From Argyresthia goedartella (taxonomy: Eukaryota; Arthropoda; Insecta; Lepidoptera; Argyresthiidae), in the NCBI GenBank assembly GCA_949825045.1, contig OX463822.1, forward strand, positions 30,692,703-30,756,702: a stretch of DNA of 64,000 nt. The letters run 5' to 3'. The translations under genes and the position numbers were made by a program. Under the pieces are notes generated by a model. The model was not told where the DNA came from. It did not search any database and saw only the letters and a list, made by a program, of their open reading frames with translations. Positions 33,216 to 44,209 of the stretch are shown in pieces (the first letter of the stretch is position 1; the number at the start of each line of letters is the position of its first letter).

Positions 33216-34574
33216 CAGTACCGGACTATCCATTAGGCAGAGTAAGCAGCTGCCTAGGGGCCCCCATCGTCGGCTAGGGGCCCCCAGCATTGTGGAAAAA
33301 TCATCATCGAGACAAATTATTTCCATGATTTCTATTTAAAATTAATGGCGTTTTTGGGATCCGTACCCAAAGGATAAAAGCGGGACCCTATTACTAAGAC
33401 TCCGCTGTCCGTCCGTCTGTCACCAGGCTGTATCTCATGAACCGTGACAGTAAGACAGTTGAAATTTTCACAGATGATGTATTTCTGTTGCCGCTATAAT
33501 AACAAATACTAAAAACCAGAATAAAATAAATATTTAAGGGGGCTTTCATATAACAAACGTGATTTTTTTGCACGTTATGGCTCGATATTGATAACGGCAA
33601 TAGGTAGACGCTTGAAATATTCACAGAATATTGAGTTATATTTATGTGTTTTATTGCAACCTTTTTTATTTCTATTTTTACTTTATTTTTAGTGTAATTT
33701 GACGTCTGCAAAATGAATTATCTATGTTTAGTTGCCGACCATCTAATTTTTATACATTTTTGATATGGCCGTAAACTAAACTCCTCCTTCTGACTGCAGT
33801 TAGGTAGCGACCACATGGTCACTTTTTATAGCATTCAATAATGTATAGGCGAAATATTTACACAGGTATATCACGAAGCAGATTTTTTTCTCAAAGCAGA
33901 AATGAAGAGAAAAAATATCTGATTCATCATTCCATTATTTCAAACTCAAATTATTGCATTTTTCCTATGCCAGTTCGCGATCACGTAATATATCACTATT
34001 TTTTTGACATTTTTCACCAAATAAGTAAAAAAATAATAAAATATGGTATATATTTCATTACTTTTTTTAAGTAAAAAAATTATGAAATATAGTACATATT
34101 TCATAAAATTTTTTAGATACAAAATTAACATGTACAAAAAACATGAAAGCATTTTTTCACAGATTCGCAAGCATATCGACAGAGATTAGATGCGTCCAAA
34201 TCAATGAGATCGTCTAGTCACCTGATCAATATAGTTCAGCCAAATTAACTTGTCCCAAATTCTACAATTATTCCCAAGATATTAGAATTATTTGTATGAT
34301 TAAATTTCTGATGTAGGCCCGTGGCAGCAAAACGAAATAAGAAGTAATTTTCATAATTAATGAAATTTTACGCACTGGTGATCTGATCTAGATCAATATT
34401 TGAAATAAATTTTGTCTTGGTAAATGATAATTTCTAAGACATTGTTCCAAGCAAACGGGGTTCCGGGCAACATCTGGTTATCATGCCAAAAATGTATTTC
34501 AGAAAGTAAGAAAAGGATAAGGGGCCCCTAGATTGGCATTGCCCAGGGGGCCCGATATGGTTATTCCGGCCCTG
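33216..34574. mobile_element. Non-autonomous hAT element with 8-bp target duplication
   Basis: ctcgtagc is duplicated exactly at 33208-33215 and 34575-34582. The ends are inverse: cagtaccggactatcc... tgcctaggggccccc on the left; ggggcccctagattggca... attccggccctg on the right. CAG...CTG termini plus an 8-bp duplication define hAT. No transposase frame is present. A SINE (33356-33560, minus) is nested, and an AT-rich foldback lies at 33990-34150. Confidence 0.9.
33356..33560 (-). mobile_element. gggtacggaaccctaa-family SINE nested in the hAT element
   Basis: Reads gggatccgtacccaaaggat, then cgggaccctattactaagac and the gtccgtccgtctgtcaccag block. Inverse of the 3' half of the family. Confidence 0.75.
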
Positions 34575-34756
34575 CTCGTAGCACCTAACTTTGATTGCAG
34601 AAATTGTTTCATCAATATACACTAAAAAAGGCACGTTTGTACAATTGCTCTAAGGAGTAAAAACTAATGCATCAATTAGGACACGCAGCTTAAACTTATT
34701 AACATAATGTGTATGAGGTCAGTGGATAAGGTGAACCAAAGTTTGCGGGGCGGCGG

Positions 34757-35323
34757 TTGATTCGCTGGGGCGTCATGGGCTGCACTGTGTCAGAAGCGCA
34801 GGGAGACTCTCTCGCCACCACTACACACCACAACGACATCGTCCGGAGGGCTCTCGTCTCTGCTGACGTTCCATCAGTTCTGGAACCGCCAGGTTTGTGT
34901 CGCAGCGCCGGGAAGCGTCCGGAAGGTCTCACTTTGATACCGTGGGAGAGAGGCCGTTGCCTTTTGTGGGATGCCACTTGTGTGTGCACGTTTGCGGCAT
35001 CACACATTGGCTCCAACACGGTAACTCTTGGTGCTGCGGAGTCGGCACCGCGGCAGAAATGTGTTAAGTACGCGCAGCTGACGGGGAGTTACTTGTTTGT
35101 TCCATTGGATGTCGAGACCACGGGGGTGGGGGGATCGCAGGGTAGGGCCTTCATCAAGGACATCGGGAGGCGTTTGAGGGACTGGGGATTTGACTTCCGC
35201 TCTGGGGCATTCCTGGTGCAGAGGATCGCGCTCGCTGTGCAGCGTGGAAATGCCGCCAGCGTAATGGGCACCTTTGGGCCGGGCTGGTCTTGGGGTGTTT
35301 TATTTTTCTTTATTGTGATTTAA
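34757..35323 (+). pseudogene. Retroelement-linked ORF fragment (188 codons open)
   Basis: An open frame encodes KRPEGLTLIPWERGRCLLWD, AAESAPRQKCVKYAQLTGSY, GRAFIKDIGRRLRDWGFDFR and LVQRIALAVQRGNAASVMGT. It is the better-preserved sister of 15650-16010. Tails of this kind (basic Pro-Trp-rich opening, then conserved helices) accompany reverse-transcriptase-like ORFs in many animals. GC content is well above its surroundings, a sign of an inserted element. The stop is followed by ordinary AT-rich DNA. Function unknown; not a host gene as far as I can see. Confidence 0.6.
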
Positions 35324-35329
35324 AATTGT

Positions 35330-36850
35330 ATTACTGAACGAAATTATGTATTTTATGGACCTTATGCAAGAAACTGAGAATGAGTCAATAGTCAACACCA
35401 ATCGTGATTCATAGTTAAAGTGACTCATGGTGTTATGTAATTAGACTTCGACAAGGTGTTTCTTAAAGGTATTAGTACCAATAACAACGGTTATCGGAAG
35501 TGTGACTAAGGCGAAACTTTGAAAGCATTGTTAGGAGTCAACTGATGCAAAATCCTGCCAGATGTTATTTATTAGGTGTAATTTATGTGATATAATATAT
35601 TCCTAGTGAGATAAACTATGCAAGTGCAAAGAAGATTTATGTTCCTATGACCATTGTCAATTTCCGATGACGTAGTTTAAAACACAACAAATATTACATT
35701 TACATACAGGGACATATGTACATTGATTCTAGCCCCACTAGGATACCTGTGTCGTGGGAACCACAAACAGCGACATAACAAACATGTAAACAGGAACAGG
35801 AGTTATTTTTTTTGATGATTTATGTGTATTCCCTACACATGGGCAGTAGTAGTAGAATATCTTAACAAAACCTAAGAATGATTGTAATTAAGCCCAACGC
35901 TACAGAACTTGACACTAAAATAGAAGAAAGTCTAATATAAGACCAATCTGAATTTCTCACTCTGATAACTCTGAAGTTAGCAAGCATATTTGACGTATCG
36001 AAAAACTAAGCGAGTAAAAAGAAGTAAGACCTCGTACGTACACCAATACCTATGAGTATTTTTCCATGGCAGGAAATATCTTACCATCATCGCCACATAC
36101 TTCAGTTGCATTCATACGAAATAATGAACAGCTCTTGTGCATACAATGATTCTCAAAGGTCGTGAGAACATAATGCATTATTAAAACGCTAAATAGCGTT
36201 GTCGGTCCGTTGACCTTAAGACCACAGTTAAAATGCCATATTCGTGTAAAAAGTTAAAAGTGTCGTTAGTATTTTCTTGATTTGGGTCGCCGTTTTTGTC
36301 TTTAAAAAGACGCTTACGTCAGTTTTTTCCTTGTTTTTTTAAGTTATATATATCTTGGCTTTTTTAGCTGTATCTACGTGACTGCGAATCATTTATGTTT
36401 TCAACCTTGGCTACCTATTCTCATTTGAGATGCAGTCTATAAGTAAAGTTAGTTAAATTGGCTAGTCCCCTGCCTTGCCTAATGGTGTATTGAATAATAG
36501 ACGAGGGCGCAATTGTGCCTCTGCTGCGCCACCGCGGAAATGACGTGAAGCTATGTATACAGAGTGGTTTGTTACACAATAGATATATTATGAGGGGTTT
36601 AAGTAGAGTCCATTTCCATTAAATTTAACCTTATAATAACAACCTAACCCAAAATCGGCTTCAAGTAATTTAGATTTTACCTTTTTTTTTATTATTTTTC
36701 CAAAATGAGCCTAAAAGTTTGTTTTGTTTGTTTGCTTTTGTTTGATTGTCGTTTATTAGCTAATACATACAAAATAACTAAATTTTCATTCAGTGAGCCC
36801 ATCAACTCACGTGATGTGCAAACTTTAACAAATTTTCAATTGTAAAACAG
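35330..36850. other. Gene-free stretch with a SINE piece
   Basis: AT-rich. A piece of the gttcccacgacacagg-type SINE is at about 35705-35800 (minus). No coding signal seen. Confidence 0.45.
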
Positions 36851-36889
36851 AGATTTTGTCGATTTTTTTTATTGATCTGAATGTTCTTA

Positions 36890-37790
36890 CATACATATTG
36901 ATTCAAAAACTGGGCGTACTCGACGCTGGCCACGTATGCACGATGGTGGTCAACGTTGGTTCACTTCAAGTCTATATGGACGCCGTCTACGAATCGTGCT
37001 GTAAATTTGGCCTCGATATAAGTATCTCCAAGACCGAAGTCCTCAAACAACCATCAAGAGGCCGGGACGCTGACTGCACTAAAATACATCTATGCGGTAA
37101 ACCCTTAGAAGAGATCATATCTTTCAGATACCTTGCAAGCCAAATTAGAAATGACAATAGCCTAGCCTCGGTTATTCCAGCCCAACTGCACAGCACGACC
37201 GGCTCTGGAAGCCACACGACTTAAAACTGCAGACAAAACTTACAGTTTATAAAGTTTTGGTTGTGCCTAGCCTTCTATACGCTGCAGATTCTTGGTGCCT
37301 CTTCAAACCAAATATCAGATAACTGGACGCTTTCTCTATGAGATGTCTGCGTTCTATCTTATGCATCAAGTGGCAAGATCGTGTGACCGACACCGAAGTG
37401 CTACGATGAATTAATATGAACTGGTATGGAGGCAAGGGTCATGAAAAACCAGCTGAGATGGAGAGGTCATGTAGTGCTTATGGATGACTGTAGACTGCCA
37501 AAGGCCGTGTTCTACTGTCCAGCGGGAAACGGAACCCAGGCGGACAGTACCGGCGCTACAAGGACGTGCTCAAATGTCACCTCACCGCATGCAGCATACC
37601 ACCTGATCGATGGGAGCTTCTTGCCCAAGCAAGGCCAGAGTGGCATTCAGCTGTTAATGGTCTTGACCGAATTCAACACGACTGGCAGACCTAGAAGCGA
37701 AACGTGAGACAAGGAAAACACGCCTTAAGTCCTCCTACACTTATACTTGCAATGATTCGGGGCTCTACGCCCTGCTACAGGATATTTGAC
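36890..37790 (+). mobile_element. Degenerate LINE fragment (post-RT region)
   Basis: Frames encode YESCCKFGLDISISKTEVLK, IHLCGKPLEEIISFRYLASQ, then (shifted) LTVYKVLVVPSLLYAADSW and LDAFSMRCLRSILCIKWQD, then (shifted again) MKNQLRWRGHVVLMDDCRLP. This is the familiar C-terminal half of RTE/CR1-type endonuclease-reverse transcriptase LINEs. Several frameshifts and stops make it dead. Confidence 0.8.
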
Positions 37791-37984
37791 AGCAAGTTCA
37801 GATTCGCCAGCCACTTTATGACACGAAAGAAGATGTAGCAGAGGAAAGAGAAAGCAGAGGTAGCTGTCTTAGGATACGACGAAAAGGTTAAATTTCAATC
37901 ATTAGTTTTATCAGCTATCCACCATGGTAAATTGTTTTACATAAACTTTGGAACGAAAAAACTGTTGCAATCACCCCGTAGTTC

Positions 37985-38190
37985 GGTGTGATGGCCATAG
38001 GGGAAAGAGAAAGTAACGGAGGGGGTGACGTCCCGCCCACCTCCTGCACACCCCTGTGCGTCACCTTTGTCATAGACTGCGCGAGTCCGCATCAACCCCG
38101 TTTATCGATAATCGATATTGCTCGCGTTGATACTTGTAATTGCGCTGGTGTATTAAAATGGCATCAATTGCCTCTTCCTCGTGTATGAAA
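37985..38190. promoter_or_regulatory. GC-richer segment with a TATCGATA motif (possible promoter)
   Basis: Contains tttatcgataatcgatatt at 38100-38118, which includes the TATCGATA DRE core known from insect housekeeping promoters. The flanking DNA is richer in CpG than its surroundings. No attached gene was found, so this may be chance. Confidence 0.25.
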
Positions 38191-38199
38191 AGGAAAACC

Positions 38200-39400
38200 A
38201 AAGGTTAATTCTCAAGAAAAGACTCGCCAGAAAAGAAACTGAAAAATTGTGTCATTGACAAGTTTCGAGAAACTTGTTTATAAAGAAGAAAGTGAATACA
38301 GGGTGAAGGATATAATATTAGAAAAAGGGATGGAAGATTTTATCATAGAAGTTGGTAAAACAATTGCGAAGATACCTTAACTGTCTGATTTTAATTGCGG
38401 TATGATAAATAAAATTGGTTTAAAATTTGTTTACTTAAAAAGGTGATCTGACTCAACCTTGATTATGTTGTGTACCTTATTGATAAGTATCGACATTGAC
38501 TACATTACTAAAATAGTGCCATCCCAACATGACTTGGACATTATATGTATGTATGTATAGCCCTAGGACTGCCCATTCCAAAACCATACAGGTAATTCCT
38601 ATAATTATGTAGTATCATAATTATTTCGAGCATTTTCAAAGTCTAACAGCAAACTTGTTTCAAACACCATGAGGATAATATTCTGGTCACGAACTGTCTT
38701 CAATATGCCGATGTAAATAATATGTTTAATGGGACAGGTTTGGTCTGAGGTGAGGCGGCCAAATATAAATATCCCACGCCATTTTAGACATTTCCTTGTC
38801 CTATACAAGAGTTGATACTGCCAAGCAGTTCCGTATTGAGTAGCTTGAATTTTTACTAATGATTTAACTTTTAGCTAAGTTAATTTTGCTAACGTCCTAA
38901 TAAACACATAAACCACCAAACAATTAGGGAAAATAGACTCAGAACATACACACTAAAAACATTGCAATACACACATACAACATGTTTACAATATCTGTGC
39001 ACCTGGGTATGTGACGTCAATATAGTGCTTTAAGGTTTTTGCGTTCCAGCAAGGTGCAAACATATCGAGCCCGTGTTGTAATATGAATTTACTGTTTACG
39101 TACCTCAAAGCGTTGTGTGTGACTAGGTTGTACAATGCGCATGTGCATATTGTTTTATTTACACATACCAAATCCAGCCTACTTATTGCTATATATACAG
39201 TAGATATGTTAACATAAATAAGATTGTATCACATGTTAATAAATAAGATTTAAAACGAAAGTGATTCTGATTATGCAGCTCTTCGAATCTTAAATAAAGA
39301 AATATTTATGTAACCAATGTAAATTATGCCAATTTTGTTTGATTGTGAATTTCGTGACATTCCATTCGGGGTGCCGAAGGGACAGCTCGTTACATTTTGT
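38200..39400. other. Gene-free stretch
   Basis: No coding pattern or recognised repeat, apart from short AT-rich tracts. Confidence 0.4.
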
Positions 39401-39430
39401 GAGTCAAGGGCCCCTTTTCACTGCCCTTAA

Positions 39431-39775
39431 GGCCTGTTTCAAGAAGTCCCGATAAGCCCTATTAAACAGACTACAGTATGAAAAAGATAACATGGTGCCT
39501 GACTGGTGTCAGTCTGAGCCTGTTAATGAGGGGATATTGCTTAAATTAATGAAATGAATCGATAGACTCTTCCAACATTTGTGAACTGGATGCAGCAAAT
39601 TTGGATAGATTTTGACATTCTTTTATCATTTTTTTTTCGATTGTCTTAGAAACATCCTTAGTGTTCAAAGAGTGGATTTTATGAAGGTTTAGGTATCTGT
39701 CACATCACTTCTATAAAACGACAGATGAATCCGTCACAGAGCTTATGGAGACCTATTGAAACAGGTCTTTACAGA
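39431..39775. repeat. Foldback MITE with cctgtttcaa ends
   Basis: aaggcctgtttcaagaagtc on the left is mirrored by cctattgaaacaggtcttta on the right. A half-site, cctgtttcacaatgtctgga, recurs at 53997. Confidence 0.5.
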
Positions 39776-40824
39776 GGTGTTTTCACGTTTTATTAATTAG
39801 CATCACAAGTAAAAGCCTCCATAAGTTGCTTTCTGAATACTAAAATAATTACTATCTAGTAAATAAAATTAAGTGATACGTATAAAGTTGATCACCCTGT
39901 CCCAATTAGTTTTATTACAGGATTATAAAACTAGAAACTCAAAATGTTGCTCTCTTCTAAAGCAATATACGGAATAGAAATCTACGTACTACTTTGTATT
40001 GAGTCCGGCGACGGGTAGACCAGTTTTTAAGCACTTCAGTAATTACATTAGAATAAACTGGTTCGGTCTCAACTCGCGATTTTATCGAGGTTACTAACCT
40101 TGTGTAAATCGGCATAGGATTTACGGTCTCTAAAATCTGACCACTACATATTGGACACAGTAAATAGATTGATTTAATATGACTTTTTGTCAAATAATTT
40201 TATTACGACGTAATTAAAAAAACTATGAAACTCGGGCAGTACAAAAAAAAGGACTAAACAAGCACACAATAATTCAGATTCGATAAAATTATATAAGTAC
40301 AGTGTTAAAATAATAAGTGTTATCTTCGTTTTAGTGTACCGCAGTCGAGTTTTTAAGCTTTGTTAATGAAGTAATTTATTTCCTGCTCACAAAAAAATAT
40401 AGAAGATTAGTTTGAAACTAAGGTGTATTATTGATAGATTAGTATATATAACGATACTCGCCTTTTAAACCAATGTATTTTGATACCCCACTCGAGGGCC
40501 TTGAAAAATATTTTTCAGCCCGCACTAAACCATTTTAACTTTATATTTAATTTACCTAGTGACACTCGCGCCATCAAGAAGAATCTAATGACGTATCATT
40601 TATCAAAATCGTTTGAGCCGTTGAGTAGTTACGAGCGGACACAGCAACAGACATATATACAAATAGTTCAAATACATAACCCTTCTCCTTTTTACAATTA
40701 AAGTGATATTTTTATTTTTTGTTTCTCCGGCCTCTTTGTCTTTCCATAAGGCCATTCCTCACTCCTCTCCATTCTTTGCAACCAGTGTTCTCTCTGAGTC
40801 TGTATTACCGACCACATCTGGTGC

Positions 40825-41338
40825 TGTATATGTCGCAGTTAGTTGGTTAAATCAAACACTTAACAAACTCTCTAGATCGTTAATTAAATACCGACGTTTA
40901 ATCAAGTCACTAAAATTCCGTCAGACAAGTGAGTCAACGAAACGAGTTGTCTAAAAGTTTCTAGGCAACAAGACATAAATATTATATATATATATTTTTT
41001 TATGTGTACTTAAGTTTATGTTTTAAGTATTTTTTGTTGTTCTTACATGTTCAACCTAACACGAAGGATAAAGGGGGCTTCGCTTCGCTCACCCCCTTTA
41101 CCCTTCACCTAAGCTACCGCAATGTTTTGCCCTGATATAAGTTGTGCAAATCAGCTATTGTCGTGATGCCATCTTGTTTTACAACACGCCGGCTTTCGGT
41201 AAGACAGATTGTTAAACGTTTTCGACGATGCTTTATTTAAATCAAAATGCTAGTAACTTGGTTAAACGTCGGCATATAATGAACGGTCTAGAGAGTTAGT
41301 TAAGTGTCTGATTTAACCAACGAACTGCGACATATATA
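40825..41338. repeat. Foldback element with about 85-bp arms, interrupted
   Basis: The left arm (tgtatatgtcgcagttagtt ... ctctctagatcgtt ... ccgacgtttaat) is inverted at 41252-41338 (ggttaaacgtcggcatataa ... gtctagagagttagtt ... cgaactgcgacatata). Between them a second repeat (40975-41130) contains acacgaaggataaagggggc and is also found at 46935-47065. Confidence 0.75.
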
Positions 41339-41579
41339 CTTGTAGTATGTCAATATGAATACGTTACCCGCACATTCCGATAACTGTTATCTGCGAGACG
41401 CCAATACTCAACAAAGTACAATACTCCGTGGAATTCTTAAGGCGTTACCGGGCTACCAACATAGATTCCTTAATTTTGCTAATGTCATGTGTTTTTAAGG
41501 AATTCACAGTATTTAGACAATGCTTTGAGTCGCCTATGGAACTCGAATTGCAATAGTATATTTTTCGTAGCTATATCGT

Positions 41580-41815
41580 AGAATTTGATCATATCATGAA
41601 ATGGCCAACCATGATATAGTCAATTATTTCATGAAATGGTCAGAAAGGGTTGAATTTCAAGAAAACATATCTTTTTAAAACGAAGACTGTTCACCTAAGC
41701 TAACGCAGTGTTTTACCCTAAAATATTTCTTCGTTCAATGAAAGTTCTATTTCAACCATGGTTGGCTATTTCATGATATAGTCAATTCTACGATATGGTG
41801 CCGACATATTGATTA
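41580..41815. repeat. Foldback MITE of the catgaaatggcca family
   Basis: The left arm atcgtagaatttgatcatat... catgaaatggccaaccatg is mirrored by catggttggctatttcatga... caattctacgatat. The core includes cctaagctaacgcagtgttt. Confidence 0.7.
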
Positions 41816-42559
41816 CTCCCGAGGGCGGCAAAATGCCGTATTTGGTTTGTCTCGGCGCCTATTTTGTTTGAAGACTCACTGCCGATTACTGCATTTTGCA
41901 CCCTTGTTGGGAGCAATTGATATAGCTACTATTGCTATTTGAGTTGCCGAAGGCGATTTGAGGCCCAGGTTTCTTTCAAGAACCTGGAAACGTTAGTGTT
42001 GATTTTTTTGCTCTTTAACACTACCCAGGGGGAACGGACAGTGCAAAGATTACCTGCAGAAGTAAAGAACTATTCCCCCAAAACTACCTGACGAACTTGA
42101 TACGAAAAAAATGGGGTTTTTAAGAATCTATATACTCCACCATGAAGTCATCTACAGATTAGATTTTTGGGTTAACGTTTATTGAGTATTTGATTAAGAT
42201 TTTCACTAAAGGGAAACGCGATTGGATAAATTTGCTCAATAGAATTTAATTCCGAAAACACCTCTAAATTGTTTTATTTTTTCCTGTAATTCTGAAATTC
42301 TAACTCATTTCATTGTGGAACTGCGTTCAAAATGTAGATATTATGTATTCGCAAAATTTCCTTAAAACACTTTAACAAAATAGCGTAGTTTATTTTGAAA
42401 CAATTTTCTGTGGTTCAGCGCCTCGTTTTTTCATTTTTTCTTGACTCCGTCCCTCTCACACTGCGGGTCTTTCCGTCTGGAGTTACCGGGACCTTTGCAC
42501 GGACGAGGTAGCGCCTTGCAATCTGTTTTCATAGGTTTTATTTTCAGGCCCCTTTATTC

Positions 42560-42745
42560 AATTAGTTTAGTTGTCGCCTCTGGAATCGGCATCGTCTTTG
42601 GGGATACATCCATCAGTTCCCTTTTATACTTGTTCCTTAGAGCTAAGGTTGAAATTGCCATATTTAATGACATTACATATGAAGTGTATGAGAACAGAGG
42701 GTATGCTGTTGGTTCCTGCATTCCACATTCCAGTGCTAACAGCGA
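42560..42745 (-). other. Exon-like open frame of unknown gene
   Basis: On the minus strand an acceptor-like tgtcgctgttag precedes an open frame: ALECGMQEPTAYPLFSYTSY, then VMSLNMAISTLALRNKYKRE, ending MPIPEATTKLIE and a stop. The frame has a hydrophobic part followed by a charged tail, like the last exon of a membrane protein. I do not recognise the family and see no matching upstream exon, so a relic or chance frame is possible. Confidence 0.25.
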
Positions 42746-42841
42746 CAGTATGTTCACAGTCAGACTTTGGCGCCTAGTGCCTTGTGGCCATCGTTCCATC
42801 TGGACTAGACCAGAGTTCAAAGATTGTTTATGTATACAATT

Positions 42842-44036
42842 TTGAACTTTCTGAGTAACTATATGTGTCTATATATTCCACTATACATTCATCTGGACTA
42901 GACTAAAGTTCGAAGATTGATTTTGTATATAATTATGAAGTTTCTGAGTAACTATATGTGTCTATATATTCTAGACTATATATTCATCTCGACTAGACTA
43001 GAGTTCTAAAATGTTTTATGTATATAATTATGAAGTTTCTGAGTAACTATATGTGTCTATATATTCCACTATACATTCATCTGGACTAGACTAAAGTTCA
43101 AAGATTGTTTATGTATATAATTATGAAGTTTCTGAGTAACTATATGTGTCTATATATTCTAGACTATATTCATCTCGACTAGACTAGAGTTCGTAGATTG
43201 ATTATGTATATAATTATGAAGTTTCTGAGTAACTATATGTGTCTATATATTCTAGACTATATATTCATCTCGACTAGACTAGAGTTCGAAAATGTTTTAT
43301 GTATATAATTATGAAGTTTCTGAGTAACTATATGTGTCTATATATTCCACTATACATTCATCTGGACTAGACTAAAGTTCAAAGATTGTTTATGTATATA
43401 ATTATGAAGTTTCTGAGTAACTATATGTGTCTATATATTCTAGACTAAATATACATCTCGACTAGACTAGAGTTCAAAGATTGTTTATGTATATAATTAT
43501 GAAGTTTCTGAGTAACTATATGTGTCTATATATTCTAGACTATATATTCATCTCAACTAGACTAGAGTTCGAAGATTGTTTATGTATATAATTATGAAGT
43601 TTCTGAGTAACTATATGTGTCTATATATTCTAGACTATATATTCATCTCGACTAGACTAGAGTTCAAAGATTGTTTATGTATGTAATTATGAAGTTTCTG
43701 AGTAACTATATGTGTCTATATATTCTAGACTATACATTCATCTCGACTAGACTAGAGTTCAAAGATTGTTTATGTATGTAATTATGAAGTTTCTGAGTAA
43801 CTATATGTGTCTATATATTCTAGACTATATATTCATCTCGACTAGACTAGAGTTCAAAGATTGTTTATGTACATAAACAATCTTTGAACTCTAGTCTTAT
43901 GTAATTATGAAGTTTCTGAGTAACTATATGTGTCTATATATTCTAGACTATACATTCATCTCGACTAGATTAGAGTTCGAAGATTGTTTATGTGTATAAT
44001 TATGAAGTTTCTGAGTAACTACATGTGTCACTCTGC
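42842..44036. repeat. 95-bp satellite array, 13 units
   Basis: The block gaagtttctgagtaactata recurs at 42842 (variant), 42937, 43032, 43125, 43218, 43313, 43406, 43501, 43596, 43691, 43786, 43909 and 44003, a period of 93-95 bp. Two unit types are visible: one with ccactatacattcatctgga, one with ctagactatatattcatctc. Type pairs repeat (units 2-3 and 5-6), a higher-order pattern. One interval is 28 bases longer because of a palindrome. Confidence 0.95.
43845..43896. repeat. 52-bp perfect zero-loop palindrome in the satellite
   Basis: The unit segment gactagagttcaaagattg... is followed immediately by its own reverse complement, ending tctttgaactctagtc, before the array resumes. Confidence 0.9.
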
Positions 44037-44054
44037 TGTCATTTAATAACTTAT

Positions 44055-44205
44055 TTTTCCACACAAGACAAGGACACCCTGTGTCGTGGGCAGCAAAAAT
44101 AACGACGTCACAAGACCTGGGGTTTTTTTCTTCCTCCCCAGCCGTTATTCGAACCCGGGACCTCTCGCTTGGGAGCTGCCTCGAACCACAACGCTGCAGC
44201 GGTGG
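44055..44205 (-). mobile_element. SINE (gttcccacgacacagg family), damaged head
   Basis: acaccctgtgtcgtgggcag and cagccgttattcgaacccgg match the family of 7985-8212. It directly abuts the satellite array. Confidence 0.7.
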
Positions 44206-44209
44206 TCAA

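Noticed and set aside
33946..34170. 74-codon frame inside the hAT element as a transposase relic
   Set aside because: It is a low-complexity AT-rich foldback translation (Tyr/Phe/Ile-rich) with no hAT motif.
36840..37710. Host gene on the + strand
   Set aside because: The frames are pieces of a LINE post-RT region with several shifts.
42441..42845. 134-codon plus-strand frame
   Set aside because: It runs into the satellite, lacks a recognisable domain and overlaps a better minus-strand candidate.
42842..44036. CRISPR-like array
   Set aside because: Units are contiguous 95-bp tandem repeats without unique spacers, in an animal genome.
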